Below, one piece after another: positions 31,101-41,800 of a stretch of 64,000 nt of DNA (position 1 is the stretch's first letter; each line of letters begins with the position of its first letter). Source of the stretch: Phlebotomus papatasi (taxonomy: Eukaryota > Arthropoda > Insecta > Diptera > Psychodidae); assembly GCF_024763615.1 (NCBI RefSeq), contig NC_077223.1, positions 56,048,627 to 56,112,626 of the forward strand, given 5' to 3'. Under the pieces are notes generated by a model. It made no database searches, was not told the DNA's origin, and saw only the letters and a program-made list of their open reading frames with translations. The position numbers and the translations under genes are program-made.

Positions 31101-34100
31101 TTCCTGATCACGAATATATGGGGGGGCTAAGTTACGTTCCCGGCCGTCCGTCCGGCCGCTCTTTGGAGCTTAATAGCTCCTAAACTAAGAGAGATATCGA
31201 CTTGCGGTTTTCGGCAAAGGTTATATATCGGGTGAAAATTGCAACTTGGTGCATTGACCCCCCACCCCCCACCCCTCCTTCCGCCATTTTGAAGACCCCC
31301 ATTTTTTGTTTTCTCAATAGCTCCACCCCTATGGCATCGATCAATACTGCAGGATAAAATTAACATTTCCGGAATGTTATTTTGACTTTTTCGGATTTCT
31401 CTCAGTGATGCAATAGTCTAAAATTTTTGAATAACAAAATCTTTAAATTTCAATATTGAGGGTTTTTTTTTTGAGTCTAATGGCCTCTTCTTTGGAGGCA
31501 ATGCGGGATGTTAATTGAATTAATTATTCAAAAAGTAATGTACCGGTTATGAAACGTTAAGTAATTAGGTGAGATTCTTAATAATCTCACCTACTATAAT
31601 CCTAACAAAATTTCATGTCGTCCGATCGAGCTCAAACTTGGCCAAAATGTGTTTCAGCACTTCCTGATCACGAATATATATGTGGCTAATTTGCGTTCCC
31701 GGCCGGCCGCTTTTGGAGCTTAATAGCTCCTAAACTAAAAGAGATATCGACTTGCGGTTTTCGGCAAAGGTTATATATCGTATGAAAATTGCAACTTGGT
31801 GCATTGAACCCCCAACCCCCACCCCTCCTTCCGCCATTTTGAAGACCCCCCCTTTTTTTGTTTTCTTAATGGCTCCGCCCCTATGGCATCGATCGGGCTC
31901 AAATTTTAGTATGTTATAGCTGGGCCTTAGGGCTTTCGATCAATACCAAACTTAAGGTTCCTCGACCCCACTGACCCGTGCTATAAGGGTCCCAAAAACA
32001 ATTTTTAAAATGGCCATAACTCCGGTTCTCCGGAGAATTTAAAAAATGAGGGCGTTTTGGAAAGCTCTCATGAAATGCTACTTCCCCTTCTAACATCACA
32101 AGTTCATAAAACCACCGCTAGGGGCGCTATTTTTAAAAAGAATATTTTTCAATTTTCTAAGTAAAATAACTCAAAAATTCCTTTGTGCATCGGGCTGAAA
32201 TTTTAGTATGTTGTAGCCGCTGATTATACCTATCAAACAAAAAATACTTAAGTCGATCCGTAACTCCTGACCCGAGCTATAAAGGGACAAAGTTCGAATA
32301 TTGACCGGCCTCTATCTTCGGTTCTAATTAAGATATTGACCTAAATTTTGGGTTTTTGGTTTCGTCTCGATGAGCACTTTCAGATGGAAGCTCAAAAATC
32401 ACCACAGGTGGCGCTGCGATAGCGTCAAAATTAATCGAAATTCAAACTTATTTTTCTCTAAATCGAATTTACATGCATTCCGAGTTAGCTCACATTAAGA
32501 ATCTCACCTACATAAGTCGGTTAGGATTATCTCTTCCTCGTGAATAAAACTACTTTATTAAGGACAGTTACAAAGGCCTTAATTAAGTAATTAGTGTTAA
32601 GGCTGTGTCATGTCATATGATTTTCGCTATTTGTCACAAAGCGAATTACAAATCCTTAACATTCAAGACATCGACGGTATCGCGGCCATAATTTTATATT
32701 GAACCAGGAAGGGTAGGTTTCCTATACCTCCACAGTGGATTGAACTGTTCAAAAATCGGATTTTGAAATAATTCAGTCTCAATCTAATGCAGCAGTGTAT
32801 AAATGACCTTAATGAAATTGTTTTGATTGCCACTTTATTTACTGATTTGTTCCAAAATCCGATTTTAGAACATTTTTTTGGAATCTCAATGCCAATGCGG
32901 TAATAAGCAAAAGAATAAACTTTACGTATTTGCAATGTATAATCGCTAAAGTATGTAAAAACCAAAAATTCATGAAAATTCGAGGAACAAAAAATGTGGC
33001 CGGAATTGCAAGCTGGCCGGAATTTGACACACTTATCCTATAATTGAATTTTTTTTAAATAATTCAATAACACGAGAGCTTGTCCCTGAAATGAGGACAA
33101 AGGTGAAAGTCCTCATGCTGTCCCAGTAAAATCCTCTTCTTTGTTATATATTTCCATGATAATCTACGCGTTATTAAATCAATAAAGTGCACAATTTTCT
33201 AAAATTCCCTTGCAAGTCTAATAAAAACAAAATCACAGTAAAATGAGTCGTTTGGATGATCTTTTTGGTAAAAAGCGGGATGTCGTTCCTGTACTGGACC
33301 TCTCGAAGCAAATCATCACTTCGCGGGATGATTTCAAGAGGCTACTGGAGAAAGTACCCGATTATAAGATGCGACCCATCAAAGTGCGTTCAGACGAGAT
33401 AAAAATCAAGGAAAAAGATTGGTCATTTAAGATGCCACGCAAAGAACTGGCACTTCTGCTAAGATGTGGAGGTGTCAGAGATGTGCCCCATCAGTACTTA
33501 GATCCCATCCCTCCGGAAATGAGGGGTGTAACAATTGCTGAACTCTGCCCCGTGTCCATTGACTGGAAAATGCTAACGACACTGAGACCACGTACGAAAA
33601 TCGAAGAGGATTTCTTTAGTCGCTTGGTGGAACTTGGGAAGTTGCAGCTGAAAACTGAAGCCAGGGACAAGAGGGACAATATCCTTCCAGCTTCGCAGCG
33701 TCGTACTAAAAATCGCAATGGAGTTGTTGAGACGAGAATCTTCACATGTGCTGATTGCCTTGAGGAATTCTGCACAGGACGAGGATGTTCAGACTTCAAC
33801 TATGACTTTTACACAAGAACACCTCCCAGTGCTGTTCCTCGACCCGCTGAGGGTCAGGTACAGAAGAAATCCGGGAATGCAGACAGAATTTTCGCGAGTT
33901 TAACAACGCCCAAGGCAAAAAGAAAAGTCACAGCCAAGAAACGGAAGGGTGGACGGAAACGCAGTCCGTCGAAAAGTAAAGAACAGAAGAGCAAGAAATG
34001 AACCTCAAAAACACATTCCCTTTCTCAAAAATGTTTCCTGCCTCTATAGAATTGAAATAAAATTTAGCAGGGTACTCACAGTAATCGTTGATGATATCCG

Positions 34101-34749
34101 GAGCGTCCAGAATGCGTTCAGGAGCATGAGGAATGTACCGTGATCCACTCTTTGTGGATACAGGCGTCTTCGTAGAGTACACCACTTTCAGGGGATTCTG
34201 ATGCGAATCTGGAGCAGAAGGAGCCTTAATCTGGTACGATAGAATTCTCTGGGAAGGTGCTTCCCCATTTGCACCTGGAATCGTTTCTGCCAATAACTTT
34301 CTCTGCTCCGCCTGAGCTGCTGAACGTTTTGTATTGTCTGCCTGGCCGTTTTCTTCCTCCTGGGAATCCTTCTGTTGCTCCTTGTTGATCATGTAGTGCC
34401 CCAATTCAAAGTTGGACGTTGCCCTGCTGGGAATAAATCGATCTCCACCGCCCGTTGAAGTTTTGGATCGATCCTTAGATCCTGGTGTCTTTTTCCCCGG
34501 GGTTTTTCCCGTTGGAGTCTTTCTGCTGGAGCCCTTGTTGGGCGTCTTTCCGGGAACAGAAACACCATTGCCGGCACAAGCGTTGTTGTATGACACGGAA
34601 AGCTTCGAGTTATTTACACTCGAATTGTGCGATGAAGTGCTAGATGTTTCCAGCTTTTTCTGCCATCTAGGCATTGGTCCACGTGTCAGGTCACCATCCA
34701 TTCCCCCAAGAGCACTATTGATGTCGTTTATGTACGCAAATTGGGACAT
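25186..34749 (-). CDS. fzy: Fizzy / Cdc20, APC/C activator (two exons, 7.9-kb intron)
   Basis: WD40 co-activator of the anaphase-promoting complex and target of the spindle checkpoint. Minus-strand exons are 34749-34080 and 26135-25186 (donor T|GTGAGT, acceptor TTGCAG|AC); the join recreates the family motif NDYYLNLMDWS. The product is 539 residues, near the 526 of Drosophila Fizzy. N-terminus: MSQFAYINDINSAL, four KTP sites at about 68-89 (likely Cdk sites), C-box DRFIPSR at 103-109, and a Mad2-binding-type segment QRILSYQIKAP at about 167-177. The second exon gives the seven-bladed propeller and ends in Ile-Arg, the IR tail that docks on the APC/C. The start is the ATG at 34749; the frame runs further upstream only from a GTG. 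The intron holds a hAT-like element and an opposite-strand gene. Confidence 0.95.
26295..26414. mobile_element. P4 left end, split by the hAT-like element
   Basis: GGGGAGACTGGGGCAAAAAG after TA, colinear with 16607-16726 up to CTTCTTCAA. The same sequence resumes after the hAT-like element at 30718 (GTCGTAAGTTTCTTA) for about 60 bp and then stops. Confidence 0.75.
28413..30000. mobile_element. piggyBac-like MITE B1 with internal insertions
   Basis: Flanked by TTAA (28409-28412, 30001-30004). Ends CCCTTTACGAACCAC and ATTCTTAAAGGG match family B1. Inside are a C-rich/G-rich insert (about 28517-28850, runs of C and of G) and half of the palindromic ATGGCGCTGG MITE at 29068-29212. Confidence 0.75.
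30092..30240. repeat. 13-bp perfect inverted repeat enclosing a tRNA-like sequence
   Basis: GTCAATCAGAGCA at 30092-30104 and TGCTCTGATTGAC at 30228-30240 frame the tRNA-like segment at 30109-30180. A poly-T run follows at 30259. The arrangement could be a small element carrying a tRNA-derived head. Confidence 0.6.
30109..30180 (+). tRNA. tRNA-like sequence, anticodon AGT (Thr) by fold; probably decayed or SINE-derived
   Basis: The 72-nt cloverleaf is largely intact: U8-A9, D-arm GTTCAGTTGGTAGAGC, anticodon stem CTCGT/ACGAG with loop CTAGTTA (anticodon AGT at 30142-30144), five-base variable region, and T-arm TCCAG-TTCGATT-CTGGG. The acceptor stem pairs at only about five of seven positions and is unpaired at its outer end. 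A-box and B-box promoter words are recognisable. The poor acceptor stem and the enclosing inverted repeat argue against a working tRNA gene. Confidence 0.45.
31005..32527. repeat. Two tandem copies of a TAGGTGAGATT-type repeat
   Basis: The first copy (31005 to about 31350) and second copy (31566-32527) share TAGGTGAGATT.TTAA.AATC, then CTCACC and CGAGCTCAAACTTGGCCAAA-type text. The first is cut off by an inverted MITE-1 fragment (31350-31410). The second ends with inverted AATCTCACCTA and GTTAGGATTA. Stretches of CCCC and GGCCGGCC break the AT-rich background. No ORF. Confidence 0.65.
32870..33042. mobile_element. Right fragment of P1
   Basis: Sequence from about AAGTATGTAAAAACCAAAAA to GGCCGGAATTTGACACACTT matches the last 150 bp or so of P1. 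Its end lies about 200 bp upstream of the nested gene's start codon, so it could contribute to that gene's promoter region. Confidence 0.65.
33243..34001 (+). CDS. Unrecognised basic protein nested in the fizzy intron
   Basis: Single-exon ORF of 252 residues, opposite in strand to fizzy and wholly inside its intron. I do not recognise the family. The frame has ordinary coding character. N-terminus MSRLDDLFGKKRDV; a central part rich in charged residues (KIKEKDWSFKMPRKELALLL); a Cys cluster at about 168-182 (FTCADCLEEFCTGRGC), possibly metal-binding; and a strongly basic Lys/Arg/Ser tail from about 220, consistent with a nuclear or nucleic-acid-binding protein. The ATG has an AAA context. A plus-strand AATAAA lies at about 34056, some 55 bp after the stop and about 20 bp before the fizzy exon 1 border, so transcript ends are very tight. 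Function cannot be inferred. Confidence 0.8.
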   Translation: MSRLDDLFGKKRDVVPVLDLSKQIITSRDDFKRLLEKVPDYKMRPIKVRSDEIKIKEKDWSFKMPRKELALLLRCGGVRDVPHQYLDPIPPEMRGVTIAELCPVSIDWKMLTTLRPRTKIEEDFFSRLVELGKLQLKTEARDKRDNILPASQRRTKNRNGVVETRIFTCADCLEEFCTGRGCSDFNYDFYTRTPPSAVPRPAEGQVQKKSGNADRIFASLTTPKAKRKVTAKKRKGGRKRSPSKSKEQKSKK

Positions 34750-35074
34750 TTTCTCTCGCCAAGCACGCCTTTTGTCGGACACACAGCTTGCTTAAAATAT
34801 AAATGCAAATTTCTTAAACTCACCCGTACTTCCTTCCAATAATGTTAACATAAAACTACTTTATGGATTTTGAAGAATATATTTATGCAATAAAACTTAC
34901 AGAAATTTGCAAATTGTGTAAAATATTCAATAAAATATAAGAGAATGGCACAATAACTGTTATCGGTGGAATTTTAGGAGGCTTTGAATATGACAGTTCA
35001 TGAGTGAGATACGCAGCCTAAACGGCTCCTTCCACTGGAATTCCTGGAAAGTGATTTCAAAATGTAACCGATAG
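34750..35074. promoter_or_regulatory. fizzy upstream / shugoshin-like 3' region
   Basis: Only 325 bp separate the fizzy start (34749, minus) from the stop of the shugoshin-like gene (35075, minus), which is transcribed in the same direction. This stretch must contain the 3' end of one and the promoter and 5' UTR of the other. No TATA box can be assigned with confidence. Confidence 0.45.
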
Positions 35075-35588
35075 TTAATATCTGAGCTTTGAAAGTAAAT
35101 CTCGCTCCCGGAGATTGCTCGGAGCAGCCTGTCTCCGAGGTCTACCATTCTTCATTACAGAAGATTTCACTGCATTGACATTCTCTTGTATAAGGATACG
35201 ACGAATAGGTGGTCGGGGATTTGAACACACTGGACTGGTAATCGCGGCGATGGTAACTGTAAGAAATCTAAAAAATAAATAATTCAAAGGCATTTGTTAA
35301 AATAAAAAGCATCTTATCACCAGGCTCAACAGACGGTTCTCTCCTGGAGATTTTGGACATGAGCTGAACTGTTAATTCACTGTGCTTGAGTAGATTCTGT
35401 GAGATCAAAATACGACTTTCCTGCTTTTCTCGCTCCAATTTATTCACTTTTTCCTGTAGCTTAACGATATCACTCTGATACTTGCAGCAATGTGCTTTTA
35501 GAATTTGGTTGGCTTTTCTCAACCGACACACTTCTGCAACAAGTTCATCCTCGTCTGAGCTCGACGAAATCTCTATATGGTCACCCAT
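35075..35588 (-). CDS. Short shugoshin-like (MEI-S332-type) protein, two exons
   Basis: Shugoshins recruit PP2A to centromeres and protect cohesin until anaphase. Minus-strand exons are 35588-35321 and 35256-35075 (donor CCTG|GTGATA, acceptor CTTACAG|TT, compatible phase), giving 149 residues. An acidic start (IEISSSSDEDEL) leads into a coiled coil at about 18-62 (LQEKVNKLEREKQ), the place of the PP2A-binding N-terminal coil. The C-terminus contains RRQAAPSNLRERDLLSKLR, which fits the C-terminal SGO box (R......P..L.E..L..KLR) position by position. Drosophila MEI-S332 is about 400 residues and vertebrate Sgo1 over 500; here the long middle is missing. The 64-bp intron leaves no room for an additional exon between the two, so the protein is naturally short unless the model misses a distal exon. 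Confidence 0.75.
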
Positions 35589-35865
35589 GCTAATAATACA
35601 ATTAGACTTAAGGAAAATTGAAAATATTTTTTATTTGACATGATAAACTGTGCGAAACTGTGTCCAGGAAGATAATCCCGTTGCTCGAGCTAGAAAAAGA
35701 CGAAAGATCATTTCTGGAATTTGCGCCAAAAATTGCCTGGAAAATTTATAACCTCAAAGTTATTTCCAGACCCGACGAACGTGGGGTTTGTCACAGTGTT
35801 TTTGCAGACGTTGACGAGGAAAGACGTGGAAAAGCGTGAAAAGTGTGTGATTTATTAGACCCACA
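35589..35865. promoter_or_regulatory. Putative bidirectional promoter, shugoshin-like / MetRS
   Basis: 277 bp separate the start codons of two divergent genes. The segment must carry both 5' UTRs and promoters. It includes moderately GC-richer text (GACCCGACGAACGTGGGG) but no assignable TATA box, typical of housekeeping promoters. Confidence 0.5.
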
Positions 35866-38800
35866 ATGATAATTGTGACAAATCCTGGCAATCCTTATGG
35901 ATTAGCTTTGCTTACAGCTGGAAAATTTGCAAAGAAGCCTGTAAAAGTTGAGCAAATTGGAAACAATGGTGAGACTTTTTCTAACCTCACAAAAGTTTTT
36001 AAAACAATTTTCTGAACAAATAAAATAAATGTTGGATATTTATGCCCCATGTAGATGCCCAGCTAAAGCCTCCGAAGCATTTGCCACTTGTGCGACTGCA
36101 GTCCGGTCAGGAGATTTTCGGTATAGAGGCTAGTTTGCGGTATCTTCTGGGAGAATCAGTGGAGCATTCCCTAAAAGAACAGGAACTCACTGAGTGGCTT
36201 CTGACGCATTTTATTCCAATTCTAAATCAGCTAGTTTTGTCTGGAAATCGCAGAGATGCATCTCAGGCAACGAAATTGGCAGGATTTACGAAGAAACTCG
36301 ATGATCTCTTGAAAGAAGGAGACTTCCTTTCTGGGAACTCTCCAAGTACCCCGGATTTCATTCTATGGAGCCACTTGGCAGTCGAGGGAGCTCTCAAGGA
36401 AGTGTCTACAGCTGAGAATCTCTGCAAGTGGCACAAAAACTTCTCATCTCGCTCAGAGGCACAAGAAGCTCTCTCTGACTTCAAAGATCTCAACTTCCTA
36501 TCCCTCCAGAATTCAAATAGATTTGGTGCTTTGGCTCCTAGTACGGCACCAAGTTCCTCGATAGATGAATCACCAACAGCTGACGTAATATCGGCCGAAG
36601 AGATTGCATCAGCTCGTGAGGGATTCACTTTCCAAGACATTCCTCAAGCCAAAGAAGCCCGAACTGTTTTACCCAAGGCTGGGGAGAGAAATATTTTGAT
36701 CACTTCAGCACTGCCCTATGTCAACAATGTCCCACATCTTGGAAATATTATTGGGTGAGTAATTAATTGAATAATCAATTCCAAATTTTATAGCGTAAAA
36801 ATTACCAGTGATAAGCCCAGATCAGCTTATAGAGGTGCGATTCCTTCATTGCAAATTTGGATTGTGGCAAACTCGAATGATATTTTATACATAAAATAAT
36901 GTAAATTTCGTTAAATAATTTTTTAGGGAATGAAAAAATTGGATAAGAAATGCATAAAAGTATCTGATTCTGAAAATTTTTAAAGTCGATTTTCTCGGAA
37001 ACTCTAAGAGATAGAGGCCTCTGACTTGACATTATTTAGGCTTAAGAAAAATTTCGCCACCCGTGAAAAATTTCGTGAGCCGCGAAAATCCGCGAAACTT
37101 TTCGGATCACGCGAAAATCCGCGAAATTTTTTGCGACCTGCGAAAATTCGCTAAAATCCGCGAAAAATTTCTTAAAATTGCAATCTTCAACTTGAAATAG
37201 GGTAAGGGCTCATAATTTTGGACAGTCTGCTTATAAGCATCGAAGTTCCAAGTTTGAAGTGCGATATTTTCAATACTAATTGACATTTCTTGTTACTCTC
37301 TTTTCAGAAGGGTTGTTTAGAAACTTAGCAAGCTATTTATCGTCTTATTTTTATTAAAATTAGTTTTAATACGTTTAAAAATGAATTGATATGTAGAGGT
37401 GACTTTGGCTCTTATTTTGGACAACTTGTTTATTAATTTGTCCAACTTGGCTGTAAATTTGGACAGCTAATCCGCCTCAATAGGATGCCCATTGTTCTTC
37501 ATTTGATGAACCAATCTTACCAAGTCCTCTTCCAGTTCATGTAAGGGAAACGTAGAATGTCACAAGAAGCCCGGAAACTTTCCATATCATTCATTAAAGT
37601 GAGTTGACCGGTACTCCAAGTACGTGCGGATTCGCTCATTCCCTGACCTTTCCGGGAGCCTTTCAAGGCATTTCTCGCTACATCTCTTTCGCAGAGATGA
37701 TGCTCCTTTGTTTCTCCAGGCATTTATCCAACCTAGTCATCACAAAAGCTAAAACTTCACGAAATTTCGTGAGAAAAACACCTGTCCAAAATAAGAGCCA
37801 TCACCTCACTGGTAAATGTCTTAAAACATTTCCCATTTTTCACACGAAAAATCTAATTCACAAGGCAAATCTCACTTCAGGTCAAATGTACAAATCACCA
37901 CTAACGTGAATCAACACAATATTCAATGAGTATTCAATAATATCACTCAAAAAAACCGAAGAAACATTGTTAGTACTTCACCACAGCTTAATAAGACTGA
38001 AGTAAACACGAAGTTCTGTCATATTTCTCGTAAGCAATTGCTCACACTGAATTTTCAACAAAACAATTTTAACTCAAATCATATTCAAAATTTAACGTAT
38101 TTAGTGTCAAAATATTGAATGTTCAATAATGTCAAATATTGAAATAAAAATCCGTCATTTTAATCAATTTATTTTTAGTGTCCAATGTTATCCTCAAAGT
38201 GTCCAAAATAAGAAATTGGACAAAATTATGAGCCTTTCCCCTATCTCGAGAAATCTCCAAATTTTTTTTTTAATTGGTCTGCTCAAGTAGCGCTACAACG
38301 TGAATATAAAATGGTTCAAATTGCACCGGCCAATTGCGAGAAAACCTAGAAAAAACGGTTTTAAACCGGTTTAGAACCGGTCTTTCAAAAAAAAACTAAT
38401 AGCACAGAAATCGTCGTACGCGCAAGTAAATATATTAAAAAAAAATTTATGAAGATGTCTCTTTCCAAACCGGAGATATTGCATACTACAGACGGCCGGA
38501 CGGCCGGCCGGACCCGAAAATGGCGGTTTATCATTTTTGGCATCAGGGATGTTTAAAACATATACCCTGTGAATTTCAGCTCGATCGGAGCACTTTTAGA
38601 AAATAGTAGTATCACAATAGGTGTGATTATGAAGGAATCACACCTAATTCTCGAAGATTAGCCTGAGTTTAATCGGTTTTTTTTTCGTCTGGAAGGGCGT
38701 GTCTTACTGCATCAGGCAATGGCTTCTTAATACCATGCCCCATTTAGTGTTAGGGGTGCTAGGGAATTTACATCTCGGGTCAGAAACCTAAATTACAGAA

Positions 38801-41800
38801 CTTTTTTTAATTAATTTATTGGGCTGCCAATATTTTCAAGAAACGTATTTTCTTTGGGCCACCTCTTAACAATAACAATGGTACAAATTCTGCAATGGGT
38901 GTGGCCTAAATTTTTATAATTAGGTTAAGTGTGCCAAATTTCGGCATAGTTGCATATAAGCACCGAAGTTTGAAATGCAATATTTTTAATTCATATTGAT
39001 ATTTTTTGTTACTTCCTTTTCGGGAGGGTTTTGTGGAACCTTGAAAACTGGTTTATCATATTTGTTTTCTTCAAATCACTTGCTAAAATATTGAAAAATT
39101 AATAAAAATATGGGCATTGCTTTGGATAATATTCCGGCCACTTTGAGTGAAATACCGGACACCTTTTTTTTAAGACCACCTTTTATGACGCAACGGATAG
39201 AAAATTTCAAAACGTCAAGCGGAACGAGTTTAATATTTAGTTTAATACGTTTATATGAACCACAAGTCCTGAGATCTTCCGCGTAATTTGTTCTAAAGAC
39301 CTGAAGAGTAGCGTATCAAATTTACGCGCAAATTCCCGTAGCAATTTGCCATTCCTGAACTCTTCCATGGCCTTTTCCACATCATCTTTTTCATAGAAGC
39401 TATGGCTTTTTTTTCTATGAACATTGGAGAACTCAGAAATTGAAAAAGAAACATAAACTGAATAAGAAATTTAGGAAAGCAAAAGATGTTGCCGGAATAG
39501 GCAACACTACCTCACCGGAGAGACGCTCACAAAGTATATACTTTTTTACGCGAAATACAGGATCCAGCTGGGAAATTTCACCCGAAATTTAATATTAACA
39601 TAAACAGAAACAATCTTTAAGGAAAACTCATCAATTTTCATGAAAAACACCGAAGGAAAACCTCTTGCACTTCATCATAAATCGTATGACTGCTAGAAAC
39701 ACAATCGCTCTGTCACATTTTTTTAAGACTCTTGCCACGCTGAGTTTTTACAACGCAATTTAAATTCAAATTAGGGTAAGTGTGCCAAATTTCGGTATAG
39801 TTGCACGCAAGCGTCACAGTCTCAAGTTGGAAATGTAATATTATTAATACAAATTGAATATTTTTATTACTTCTTCTTAAGGAGTGTTGCTTGGAACCTT
39901 GTAGACAGTTTATCGTCTTTATTTACTCTAAAATCATTCTTAATACATTTTAAAATAAATAAAAATGTTGACATAGCTTTAGTGCCTTATTTCGACCACC
40001 TTCAATTCTCATAGTTCTTTGCCCATTGGGAATTCTTCAAATGTCTTTTTGCATCATCTTGTTTGTGGAATCTGCATTTTTTGTTATTCTTTTGCATTGT
40101 ATAATCTCTAGAGTATGTAAAAACCAAAAGTTCATGAAAATTCGAGGAACAAAAGATGCGGCCGAAATTGCAAGCTGGTCGGAATTAGGCACACTTACCC
40201 TATTCCTAAAATTTAACGGTCTTTGTGTTAATACATCCAAAAATGAATAAATATTTAAAAGCAAAATGAATTCATTGACTATTCGAAGATTACATACATA
40301 ATTTTAATTAATTTATTTCCATGGCCGAAATTACACTCAAAGTGGCCGAAATTAGCATCTGGCCGAAATTTAGCACACTTCCCCTAGTTTTCTTCGATTC
40401 TTCTGCAAAATATCCAATTAAAGCTTTAGAATTGTAAGTGAATTCCAATTTCTTACCTTCCAAGATGCGTCTTGTCGGCTGATATTTTTGCCCGGTATTC
40501 TCGTCTTTGTGGCTACAATACGCTATTTATCTGCGGAACGGACGAATATGGAACGGCGACTGAGACCAAAGCTATTTCCGAGAAAATGACTCCTCAGGAG
40601 ATCTGTGACAAATACTTTGAGATCCACAATTCTATCTATCGTTGGTTTGGTATTGGATTTGACTATTTCGGTCGTACCACTACGCCAGAGCAAACACAGA
40701 TTGTCCAGCAAATGTTCCATGAACTCTTTGAGGCTGGATTCGTGGAGACCGAGTCTGTGGCTCAGTTGCTGTGTCAGAAGTGCCAACGCTACCTGGCTGA
40801 TCGCTTTGTTGAGGGTGTGTGTCCTCATCCAGGTTGTGGCTACGAAGATGCCCGAGGGGATCAGTGTGACAGCTGCGGGAAGTTGGTGAATGCCACAGAA
40901 TTGATCAAACCAAGATGCAAACTGTGCAATACTACGCCAGTAGTCCGTGATTCCAGTCAGTTCTTCATCAATTTGCCCAAGATTGAGCCCAAATTGCGCG
41001 AATGGTTTGCATCTGTGGAGTCCGGATGGACTCACAATGCTCGAGTGATTACAAAATCATGGCTGAGGGAGGGACTTCGGTCGAGATGCATTACTCGCGA
41101 TCTCAAATGGGGCATTCCCGTGCCTAAGCCAGGCTTCGAAAGTAAGGTGTTCTATGTGTGGTTCGATGCTCCCATTGGCTATGTCTCCATCACCAGTAAA
41201 TATACTAAGGAATGGAGACAGTGGTGGCAACCAAATGATGATGTCAATGTGGCGCTGTATCAGTTCATGGCTAAGGACAATGTACCGTTCCATTCGGTTA
41301 TGTTCCCGGCGACCCTTCTGGGTATTAACAAGGGCTATACCCTCGTGAGTCACATCATGGCAACTGAATATCTCAATTACGAGGATGGAAAGTTCAGCAA
41401 GAGCAGGGGAATTGGAGTCTTTGGCAATGATGCTCAGGTGCGTGTTTTTTTTTATTTACTAAGAATATTTTTTTTTCGAATTAGAAATTTTTTGATCACT
41501 CCGCAAAACCTTTCCTAATCCACTTGTTCATTACAATTTGTAATCAGTAATTTTATTATTGTAAAAATAAACGAATTTAGTATGTTCGGTCATTATAATT
41601 CAAAATAGCCAGGTAGAAAAGGGATAATTAAGAAAGAAAATTAAAAATTATTATCGGTCCATAACTGGTTCATCATCGGTTCAAAACCGACTTCAATCGA
41701 TTTATAAATCACTCAATATTTATAAATAAATTTTGTAAATATTACTCAAAATAGCTACTAGGGTAAATTAAGTTAATTCAAAACCTGCTTCAAATGGAAA

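Noticed and set aside
34412..34795. 127-codon plus-strand frame over fizzy exon 1
   Set aside because: Antisense shadow of the conserved fizzy N-terminus.
40523..41035. 170-codon minus-strand frame
   Set aside because: Shadow of MetRS exon 3, whose sense frame is a clear synthetase core.
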